The notes below the pieces were generated by a model. It saw only the letters and a list, made by a program, of their open reading frames with translations, was not told the DNA's origin and ran no database searches. A stretch of DNA of 64,000 nucleotides, taken from the NCBI GenBank assembly GCA_905221605.1, contig CAJNDS010002709.1:125152-189151 (forward strand), written 5' to 3'. Source of the DNA: Symbiodinium natans (Eukaryota; Sar; Dinophyceae; Suessiales; Symbiodiniaceae). Both the position numbers and the translations under genes were made by a program. Below are positions 1 through 11,400 of this stretch, in pieces (positions within the stretch are counted from its first letter, which is position 1; each line of letters starts with the position of its first letter).

Positions 1-736
1 GGTTAAGGGTTTACCTTGTTCAAGAATTAGGGTGTTCCGGGTTTGGGTTTGTAGGGTTGGACTTTAGGGATTGGTGTTGTTCGATGATCTGTCCCGACAA
101 AACCCTCATGAACCCAAGCCGCATAAAGGTAAGGGAGCGTCTTGAGGGACCGTGTAATGTCCCTTATATAGTCCCTAGACCCTAGAAACCCCAAGTCCTA
201 CACCCTAACACCACAAACCCGGAAACTTGGGAATTCAACGTGCAGGGCTTAGGGTTAAGGGTCTCGGGTGAAGGGTTGAGGGTTTTGGGTCTAGGGTTTG
301 GGGGCCGAGTTTCAACTCCATGTGCCCACCTACAGTACCCGATACATGACGACCCAAATACCCTAGAGTCGGAGGTTGGGTTGCTTTTAATACTGGCGGT
401 GTTTAGGTGTGGGTGTATGGTTTAGGGGTTAGGGTTTAGGGTTTAGGGTTTAGGGTTTAGGGCTTAGGGTTTAGGGTTTAGGGTTTAGGGTTTAGGGTTC
501 AGGGTTCAGGGTTAGTTGAAGGGGCTTGTGTAGGTTTGTTTCTCAAGGCTTTTGCAGGAGGGGCTTTGGGGGTTCAGGAAGGATGTTCAAGGGTGTGTAA
601 GGCTTCTTTCGGGTCGTGGTTTGTTGCTTCAGGATGTTGAGGGCTTTTAGGTTTTGGGGCATGCAGGGCTCACAGGGCTGTAGAGGGTGTTGGGCTTAGG
701 GTTGATGGGCTCGTTGGCTGCAGCCCCAAGGGTCTC

Positions 737-776
737 CTCCGTCAAGTTCTCCTCCTTCTCTTGCATCTGCTGAAGC
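737..776 (-). CDS. Gene A exon 13
   Basis: CGAG|GCT acceptor; LQQMQEKEENLTE; GA donor (|GAGAC). Last exon of A before the window edge. Confidence 0.84.
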
Positions 777-3700
777 CTCGTTCAAGGCCCGGAGGACCCG
801 CGGTCCCGCAATCAGGGTTTAGGGTTTAGGGGTTAGGGGGGTTTAGGGTTTAGGGTATAGGCCACTAGGATCCTTATGTGATGAACCTATTCTTGAGGAA
901 GAGGCTCTGGGTCGGTCCTAGACCAGGTTACAGGTTACTCTGCAGCCGAAGCCTTTCCGGGACCAAGGGTTGGGCCATCACACCACACCTCAAGGAGGGA
1001 GGAAGCAATTCCCTTCCCCAACTACTAACCACAACCTTCCCCTGAAGAAACCCTAAACCCTAAACCCTAAACCCTAAACCCTGAACTATTTCCCCAGAAT
1101 CCCACTCCCAGCCCCAGATCCTCTGGGGCGTCGGGTGTAATGTTGGACTTTGGGGGTTGCGGTTTAGGGTTTAGGGTTGAGGGTGCCGGGGTATCAACAG
1201 CGCTTCCGGGCCCGGAGGTGTTTGCATATTCCGGGGCCGGGGGCAGGGGAGGGCTGCCTTTGAATGAGGGATGCCGTCTGAGAAGAAACTCGCAAACCTC
1301 TCAGAACAAGACAAACCAAGACCCTAAACCCTAAACCCTAAACCCTAAACCCTAAACCCTAAACCCTAAACCCTAAACCCTAAACCCTAAACCCTAAACC
1401 CTAAACCCTAAACCCTAAACCCTAAACCCTAAACCCTAAACCCCTAAACCCTAAACCCTAAACCCTAAACCCTAAACCCTAAACCCTAAACCCTAAACCC
1501 TAAACCCTAAACCCTAAACACAAACAAAAAACAAAACTATAATACAAAAGTAGGCCAGAAAGGCCTGGAGCCCCTCATTCTGAACCCTCCGGCGAAAGCG
1601 ACAGCGCTCTCAACCCTAAACCCTGAATCCTAAGCCCAAACCCTAAACCCTAAACCCTGAATCCTAAGCCCTACAGTCCAAACCCTATAAACCTTAACAC
1701 CCTACTTGGAGGTGCATTAGGTAGTGATAAGTAGGTGTTTCAGTATCCTGAATAGGTTAAGAGGTATAGTTTCCATAAGCAGAACCCTACTTAGAACTAC
1801 TTATGAGCCAAGTGAACTCTAAACCCCGAACCCGAGTTTCATGTTCCAGTCCGCTTCTTATAAGCAGCGGGAGGGGGCGCTTCGAGCCCCTGAAAAAATC
1901 CCTACAGTATGATCCTCCTGAACCCAACTCCTGGTTTAGGGTTTAGGGTTTAGGGTTTAGGGTTTAGGGTTTAGGGTTTAGGGTCTAGGGTTTAGGGTTT
2001 AGGGTTTAGGGTTTAGGGTTTAGGGTCTAGGGTCTAGGGTTTAGGGTTTAGGGGTTTAGGGCTCAGGGCGTTGAACATCGGGGGCTTGACTACTCGGTGC
2101 AGCCAAGCGGCGTGTTAGAGACATCCTCCATCCAGCTGTCATGGTTCTTCAGTGCTTCCTGCGCGAGGTGGGTCGACTGCTGACTGTTTGAGCAGACCGC
2201 GAATCCAGAGCCCCAACTGGGTTCTCAAAGGTTAGGTTTTCGGGTTGTAGGGTTAAGGGTTTAAGGGTTTAAGGGTTCTGCGACATAGAGTCGGAGGGTC
2301 GGGAGGCCGAAAAAAATCTGGTTGCGGTGGCGGAACCACGGAGCTCGGGAAGAGGACTCGGAAAGATCTTGGAGGATTCCGCGGCTTCTTTGCTTTTTGG
2401 AGGGCTTTTGCAAAACGACGCGCCCGCTGCGGCGAAATGCTCAAGGGCTGAGGGTTTCGGCTTTAGGCTGCAGGGTTTAGGGTTTAGGGTTTAGGGTCTA
2501 GGGTTTAGGGTTTAGGGTTTAGGGTTTAGGGTTTAGGGTTTAGGGTTTAGGTTCCTTTTTTCGTCAGCCCGGCCTGGATGTCGCCGATGTCCAGGCGCAT
2601 GGTGGAAATCTCGGCCGTCATGGTCGCCTCGCAGTGGAAGCTTTCGGGCTGAAATTTAAGCCCCAGAAATAGGAAGCTGTCAAGCACACCAAAGAACCAA
2701 AGGTTTGGGGTTTAGGGTTTAGGGTTTAGGGTTCAGGGTTCAGGGTTCAGGGTTTAGGGTTTAGGGTTTAGGGTCAAGCACACAGAAAGAAAAGGCTTTT
2801 GGGGTTTTGAGGTTGCGGGCTTTAGGTTTCATTCACCCTCGTAAAGCGGCCCTGCGAAGGGCTTTAGGCAACGATGGGTACTGGGCCGTTGTCAGGGCAT
2901 CTCCAGGACCCACACAGGCCTTCAACCCTAAACCCTAAACCCTACACCCTAAACCCTAGCCCTAAACCCTAGCCCTAAACCCTAAACCCTAAACCGTAAA
3001 CCCTAAATCCTAAACCCTAAACCCTAAACCCCGGGCGTCCCGCCTCGACACGCTGGCGAGAGGTGATGATCGAGTGGGTGGCGTCCACGCGAGCCTGGCA
3101 AGATCCAACGAGACCCCTCACCATGAACCTCTGGTTTAGGGTTTAGGGTTTAGGGTTGTTTAGGGTGGTTTAGGGTTGTTTAGGGTTGTTTAGGGTTGTT
3201 TAGGGTTGTTTAGGGTTGTTTAGGGTTGAGGGTTTAGGGTTTAGGGTGTAGGGTTTAGGGTTTAGGGCTTAGGGAAACTAGGTGACCACACAGCGAGCTT
3301 AGCCCACACTGAGAATCAGCAAGAAACTCCCCTTAGAAGTGGCATTGCCGCTCCGTAGTAGCCTACCACCCCAGAGGGTTGAGGCTGCCTCAAACTCTGA
3401 ACCCTAAACCCTAAACCCTGAACCCTATACTCCACACCCTATACCCTGAAGCCCTAAAGCTCTAGAGCCCTGTTGGGCTTTCGGGTTGTTCCAGATATAT
3501 TGGCACCTCCCCATGTGACAGCAGAAGCTGGGGGTGAAAGTGACTCAAGGTTTGCTCTGAGGGCAGGCCCCCAGCCTGCTTGAAGGATTGCACAAGAGCA
3601 ACAACCCTAGACCCCAAACCCTAAACCCCAAACCCTAAGCCGGCGTCAGGTGACCAAGACAGGGAGCACATGCACCCAGCCCCGAACGAACCCTAAAGCC

Positions 3701-5441
3701 CTGAATGTCCTAAGCCAGAAGAAACGCCGTAAATACCTCTACACCCCAAATACCCTAAACCCTAAAGTCTAAACCCTACCCCTAGACACCCTAAACCCTA
3801 CGCCCTAAAAGCCGTCAACCCTAAATACCCCCAAGCCCCCTGAGTGCCCTAGAGACCCAAAGCCAACGTGAGCTCGCGCGCGAGGTATGGAAGGGCTTCG
3901 GGCTTTCAGGGCTTGAGAGGGTCAGGGTTTGGGGTATAGGGTTTAGGGCTTCGGGGTTACCCACACGCGTAAGGCAAGGACTCGCATCTCGTCCAGGTCC
4001 ACGTTCACCGCATCCATGGCCGCCGTGAAGTCCTTCAAGGGGGGGGGGGGGGGGTTTTAGGGTTTGGGGTTTAGGGTTTAGGGTTCAGGAGAAGGAGATG
4101 CCAGCATGATTGCCCTTCAACAGGGCCCCAACTCTGATCAACAGGCACGTAGAAGTCCCCTAACCCCTAAACCCTAAACACTACCAGGATTCACATCGAA
4201 CGTGTAGCGATGTCAGCACTCAAACGACAAAAATCCTAGGCTGCTTTTTTGTGCGGGTGCTCAAGCGCATGATATGTAGGGGCCCCTTAGAATGATCAGC
4301 AAAAGGGTTTAGGGTTTAGGGGTAGGGTTTAGGGTTTAGCCAGAACCATGAACCCCCCCGTACTATGAAGGGGAACATCCCAACCAACACCCCAAGCTCT
4401 GAGAACAGGCATTTCTGCAAAAAGCCTAAACCCGGACACCTTCTCCCTAAACCCTAAACCCTAAAACCCTAAACCCTAAACCCTAAACCCTAAACCCCAG
4501 ACACCCGAAGCCCAGAGCCGGTCCTCCATGTCGCGCTCGCACGCCAGGACGATGCGGCGGATGTGGTTCACCTCGCCCTTGTTGTTGCCTGCAGGCTTTC
4601 TCAGCTTAGAGCTCAGGCCCTAAACCCTAAACCCTAAACCCTAAACCCTAAATCCTAACCCTAAGCCTAAAACCCTGAACCCTAAACCCTACTAAACCCT
4701 AAACCCGAAGCCCTAAGCCCTCAGCCCTGAGCCCTGAGCCCTAAGCCCTGCAGCAAACCCTAAGCCCTAGCCCTAAACCGTGCAGCGAGCCCTCTGCAAT
4801 CCCTCAGACCCAAACCCTGAAGCTCTTAGCGCAGCTACATGGCCCAGATTGGGGAACCCTTCTATACCCCTCATAAAACCCTGTAACACCTAAATACCCT
4901 TACTTCGGAACCCTTCAAACGAGGTAAGGGACCATGCAACTACCCGAAGAGAAGCACTACTACTAATTGCTTAAGAACCCCCAAAAAATCAAATCTTTTC
5001 TTCCCTAGTAAGGGTAATACAGGGGTTATTATTTCTTACTCTTCTGGGGTTCTTAAGCAAAAAGTAAACCCTAGACCCTAAACCCGAAACCCTCAACCCT
5101 CAACCCTAAACCCTAAACCCTAAACCCTAAACCCTAAACCTGAACCCTACCCGCCTAGCAAGTCTTTGAGCTCGCCCACGTCATACTTCAGCTGATCCAG
5201 ATCCTGGCGTCTGCACTGAGGTTTGAGGTTTAGGGTTTAGGGCTTATAGGGCTTAGGGCTTAGAGCTTAGGGTTTAGGGTTTAGGGCTTAGGGCTTAGGG
5301 CTTAGGGTTTAGGGTTTAGGGCTTAGGGCTTAGGGCTTAGGGCTTAGGGCTGAGGGTTTAGAGTTTAAGGTTTAGGGCTTAGGGCTTAGGGCTTAGGGTT
5401 TAGGGTTTAGGGTTTGGGGTTTAGGGTTTCGGGTTTCGGGT

Positions 5442-5480
<39 letters not shown>

Positions 5481-8400
5481 GGTTTAGGGTTTGAGGGTTT
5501 AGGGTTTAGGGGTTAGGGGTTAGGGTTTAGGGGCGCAAGGGGGACTTCCAAGAAGGTCCTTGGGGGCTGTAATTCTAGAGGTTTCGGGCTTTAAAGGGCT
5601 CACCCTCGCGTGTGGGGTTGTTAGATTTCAAACTAAACTCTCCTCCTCGCCCGGTCTACTCCTCGCCCATCACCTGTTTCCCACCCCAGAGTAGCCCCAC
5701 AGAGTCCCTGCATACTGCAGAGCCCAACCCCAGCGTATCTTCCTGGAGTGCCTAACCCCGGAATTTCCCCTCAGAGTCCCTGAAGTGCCTAACCCCAAAA
5801 TTGCCCAACCCAGAATATCCCCCAAGAGTTCCTGGCAACCCCAGAGTATCCTGAGAGTCCCTGGAGTGCCCAACCCAGAATCCCACAGAGTCTGCAGAGA
5901 ACTTCTGGAGTACTCATTTCAGAGTATCCCAGAATCGCTGGAGTGCCCAGGTCTCGAGTATCCCCCACAAAATTCCTGGAGTGCCCAACCCCAGAGAGCG
6001 TAGCTGGGGGGTGAAGCTGATTGCAAACACATCGGATGCATAGGCCCGCTCTTGCTGGCATTTGATTTCAGACTGGCCGCAAATAACACCATCATGTAGA
6101 AAGCGACCTCCAACAGAAGTGATCTTCCACCCAACTTCTCGAGGCTCTTCTCACCCACACGCAACAAAATCCGCACGGTTGCGGGCGGTCGTACCCAACC
6201 CTGGAGTATTTCTAGAGAGTCCCAAAGTCCCCAACCCCAGACTATCCCCAGAGTGTCCCTGGAGTGCCCACTCCCAAAGTAAGGTTGCAAATTTCCTTGC
6301 CTGAAGCATATATAAGAGTTGGTTCAGGTGCAGGTGTAGTCCTAGCATAGTCCTATCCGAGCCCTACACCTCAAACACTGACCCTTCCCGAACCCGAAGG
6401 TTTCAAAAGTGCGGATTCGGGGTCTGGGGTTTGGGGGCACCCAATGAGATGTCAACCCCCAAGGAGATTGACATCTTCGCCTGCCGTCCTCTTCGTGATG
6501 CCCGCCGGCCCTAAACTCTATTTGGAGGTTCATGGTACTTCTTAATCAATGATAGCTGTACTTATAACCCGCTTATAGGCCCCGGAAGTGCCCTAACATG
6601 GTAATATAAGTGCAGTGATAAGTACAGTTATAGCTGGAAGTACCATGAAACTCCAAGTAAACCCGGCTGTGAGGCTAGGAAGATTCCTACCCAGCAGGGA
6701 ATCTGCCCTGAGCTTTCCGAAGCCAATAGACTCGCCTAAACTCCCCCCGGTCTGCCCTAAACCATCCTTTGCACTGACTGCCTACTGTAGGGGCCTTAAG
6801 AATTGGAATAGGTTTTTTTGGGGGTGAGGGGGGGGGGTCATTGTAGTATACTTATAGAGGGACCATAAGGGAATCGTATTCGTATTTATTCCGACCCCTA
6901 AACCCTAAACCCTAAACCCTAAACCCTAAACCCTAAACCCTAAACCCTAAACCCTAAACCCTAAACCCTAAACCCTAAACCCTAAACCCTAAACCCTAAA
7001 CCCTAAACCCTAAACCCTAAACCCTATAGCTGGCTCTCCCCAGTGCTTCAAACCTCTCAGCCTGACCTCGGCCATCGTGTCCAGGCCCGCTGCTCCCCCG
7101 GCGCCATCCACCTCAAGGGATGAGCCCTCAGCCTAAACCCTGAATCCTAGACTTCAGGGGTTTAGGGTTTAGGGTTTAGGGTTTAGGGCTTAGGGTTTAG
7201 GGTTTAGGGCTTAGGGCTTCGGGCTTAGGGCTTAGGGTTTAGGGGGTATAAGGAGGGACCTAAGTAGCCCCTAAATATCCCTAAGGTCCGTCATAAGGGT
7301 CAATCCTTTAGTCCATTGAACCCTGAACCCGAAACCCTAGACCCTAAGCGGCGCCATTGCTACTTTAGAATGATGATTTTTGTCCCTCATTGAGTTTAAG
7401 TATTTAGAAAAGTGTAAAATCATGTCCAACAATGATCCAGCAAACCCTAAGCCCCTAAACCCTCCACAGCCGTCCCATTCCTTCTTGTTCGCCACATCTC
7501 GTTGCTGGTGTTGCTTGTCGGTCCAGGGCTTCAGTGTGGGGTTTGGGTGTAAGGTCTATATAGGGCTTACGCAGTTTGGGGGTCTGGTGGGGTTTTAGGG
7601 GTTTGAGTGGTCTTTTCAGGGTGAACCCCTAAGCCCTAAACCCTGTACCCGAACCCGGGCGTAGGGCGGTTTAGCGGGGTTCAGGGCTGCTTTCACGGTC
7701 ATCTCAAGTGTTCGGGTCCCTTTAGAGTCTCTCAAGATCCTATTGTGTAGACCCAGGTTTCGGGTTTAGGGTTTAGGGGAGTTACCATAATATGGATTGA
7801 TAGAACTTGTCTTCCTCTTTCTGAACCTACTTCAAGCCCATGAGCAGCTGCTAAAGCACAAGCACACACACGCACACACAAAGGCAAGGCAGGGATTAGG
7901 GTGTTCTCTGGGTCTCGATGATGCGTTTCTAGGGAGCCCTATGCCCAAGTCAGGAATGGCCATCACCTCTGCGAGCTTTGCGCTGATCTGACTTGACCTT
8001 CGCCCTTGGACACCTGGCGCTCGTCGATGGGTGCCTCTGCATCGTAGACGAAGAAGGGCCGCAGACCATGCTGCAAATTGCAGAGCCGTTGCTCCCGCCA
8101 CTTACTTGAGAAGCAGCTCAGCCCAAATGTGAGTATGGCTGCATCCTGATTGGTGGCAGATGCAACTTCAAGTTGCTCACCTTACTTGCAGGACAACCAG
8201 AAAGAAGTGTCCTCAATCGCGCAGCTTGGGGTGCTTTCGCGACAAGCTATTTCTAGCCTGGAGCGCCATCAAACCAACGGACATACATGCCAACCTAAAC
8301 CCTAAACCCCAAACCCCAAACCCTAAACCCTAAACCCCGAACCCCACGTTCTCCAAATGTCAAGAACAGGCCGGGCCACCGGTTTCGTGGCAGCCGCTCC

Positions 8401-11400
8401 GCGGTTCACATGGCTGAGCTTCTTGTCCTTCGACAGGGAAATTGGCCCCAAGCCATCCCCCCAAACCCTAGACTGTTTAGGGTTTAGGGTTTAGGGTTTA
8501 GGGTTTAGGGTTTAGGGTTTAGGGTTTAGGGTTTAGGGTTTAGGGTTTAGGGTTTAAGGGTGTAAGGGTGTAAGGGTGTAAGGTTTTAAGGGTTTAAGGG
8601 TTTAAAGGTTTAAGGGTTGAAGGGTTTAAGGGTTGAAGGGTTTAAGGGTTTAAGGGTTGAAGGGTTTAAAGAGTTTGAGGTTTTAAAGAGTTTAAGGTTT
8701 TAAAGGGGTTAAGGGTTAAGGGTGGGAAAATTCCGAAACCCTTTCGGCTGAGCCTGCCGAAAAAACAACCCAAGCCCTTAACCCTCTCTAAAGAAGGTGA
8801 GGGGTTTGGGGACGCGCAGAGGGGACTAAACCCAAAAATATGAATAAAGGGTTTAGGGTTTAGGGTTAAGGGTTTAGAGTTTGGAGGTTCACGCTATTAG
8901 TATTAGGGGTACCTTACTGGGGTCCTTATCGTAGGGGGGATCCTGCTGATTATTTGGGGGGTCTGTATTTTGGGTCCCTTATTTATCGTAAACCCCCGTA
9001 TTGAGTTCGGTGCTTTTGCGTTTTCGTTGTGTCCCCTTCCGTTCTCTGAAGGCAAGTTGCCAGCACGGCGTCAGCCCGTGCGTTCTTCAGATGTTCGGGC
9101 CATCGATATCATTGTTTAGGGTTTAGGGTTTAGGGTTTAGGGTTTAGGGTTTAGGGTTTAGGGTTTAGGGTTTAGGGTTTAGGGTTTAGGGTTTAGGGTT
9201 TAGGGTTTAGGGTTTAGGCCCCGGATCAACGCTACTCGCTAGCCTGTCACAAACTGATGTCCGCCCCTCACTACAACTCCTCAGCGAATGCGGTATTGGG
9301 GTTTTACGGCATTAGGATTTTAGGGTTCATAGAACTTTCAATCTACAATTTACAATTGAATTCCGGACAGACCATTCTTGTCTCTTAAGGGGATAGGAGG
9401 GGAGCGAATGGTATAATGGCGTTGAGGGCTAAACCCTAAACCCTCAACCCTCAACCAAACCTGATCTTTGCTTTTGTTTTATTTTTTTTGGGGGGGGGGT
9501 TCTTTAGGTAGGACTTAGGGTTTAGGGTTGAAGACATGGGTTAAGAAGTTTAGGGTTTAGGGTTTAGTGTTTAAGTAACCACCCAAACCTCCTCCCAAAA
9601 ACACAGAATTATCAACACAAAAGCTAAACTCCCCCCAAACCAAAAAAACAAAACTGAAACCGTAAACTCGAAACCCTAAACCCTAAACCCTAAGCCCTAA
9701 ACCCTACACCCTAAGCCCTAAACCCTAAACCCTAAACCCTAAAACCAAAACCCCTAAGGGCGAGAGGCGAAGTCGGTCTGCAGGTTGGCCAGCTGGGCCG
9801 TGATCTGCGATTCGAAGTCTTGGAGGCGGGTGGCCACCTCGACGGTTTTAGGGGTTTAGCGTTTAGGGTTTAGGGTTTAGGGTTTAGGGTTTAGGGTTTA
9901 GGGTTTAGGGTTTAGGGTTTAGGGTTTAGGGTTTAGGGTTTAGGGTTTAGGGTTTAGGGTTTAGGGCTAAAGCTAAACCCTCAACCCTAATTCCCCCCCC
10001 CCCCCTCAACCCCACTTTGCTGTCGCTTCTTCTCGCGAAGCCCCCTAAATATTCGTCGAAGCAAGAGAAGAGATGAATGACGCTAGTCTAGGACTCCTAC
10101 GACCCGTAACCCTGAACCCTAAACCCTACAAGCTGTGCAGCTTTCCGGTTCTTAAATGGAAGTAAGCCTAAACCCTGAACCCAAAACCCTAAACCCCACC
10201 TTCTTCATGATCTGCGCGTCGCCCCCCGTCTTGCGGGAGGGCAGAACGCCATCCTCGCCACCTGCTTTCTCTTCTCGCCGTTGGAGGGTTTAGGGTTTAG
10301 GGCTTCGGGTTCAGGGTTTAGGGTTTAGGGTTTGGGGTGCTAGGGTTTAGGGTTTAGGTTTTAGGGATTCGGTTTAGCTTTTGGGATTTCGGGAAAAATC
10401 TAAAGCCTACAGGCGCAGACCCTAAACCCCAAACCCCTAAAACCCTCCAACCCCTAAAAGACCTAAGCTCCAAACCTAAAGACTAGAGCCCTGGATCGCC
10501 TTCAGCCTGTCTTCAGGGTTTAGGGTTTAGGGTTTAGGGTTTAGGGTTTAGGGTTTAGGGTTTAGGGTTTAGGGTTTAGGGTTTAGGGTTTAGGGTTTAG
10601 GGTTTAGGGTTTACCTACTTCCCTGACTCTCGATTGAAGGCTTGGGGTTTAGGGCGTTCAGGGCTCAGAGCTCGGGGTCAGAGCCCTTAACCCCAAACAC
10701 CTTTTCCACCAACCGAAACCCTTTCGGGGAATGCTGTGGCTGTCCCCGGACCCTGGCACCTTAGGATCCTTTAAGACCTGCGTCTCCTGTCTTTCTCACC
10801 CTAGACCCGAAACCCGAAACCCTAAACCCTCGAGCCCCTACATCCAGTGAGCCTCTGAGCCCCAACTAACCCCAACAAGCATGAAAGCCCAAAAGGCCCC
10901 AAGACTGCAAAGCCCCTAAACCCCAAACCTTAAACCCTACACCCTAAACCACTACTCCCCGTGAACCCTGCACCCGGAACCTCCTAAGCCCCCTAAAAAC
11001 CCTGGACCCTGAACCCTCAACCCACACGAGCCCCTAACACCCCCAAATCCCGAACCCTAAACCCGCTAAACTCCCTAAAGCCGCCTAACCCCTAAACCTA
11101 AACCCTAAACCCCTAAACCCCTAAACCCCTAAACCCCTAAACCCCTAAACCCCTAAACCCCTAAACCCCTAAACCCTAAACCCTAAACCATAAACCCTAA
11201 ACCCTAAACCCCTAAACCCCTAAACCCCTAAACCCCTAAACCCCTAACCCCTAAACCCTAAACCCTGAACCCTAAACCCTGAACCGTCGCCTCCGGCACC
11301 TTCCAGGGCCGCGAGCCGAGTCTCGAGCTCCTGAAGCTTGGCCTGCCAGGGAGTGATTTTTTTTGATTACTATTACTATTATTACTATTATTACTATTAT

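Noticed and set aside
1-520. A chromosome end at the left edge
   Set aside because: Telomeric units there are short, mixed with unique sequence and not terminal; orientation changes repeatedly further in.
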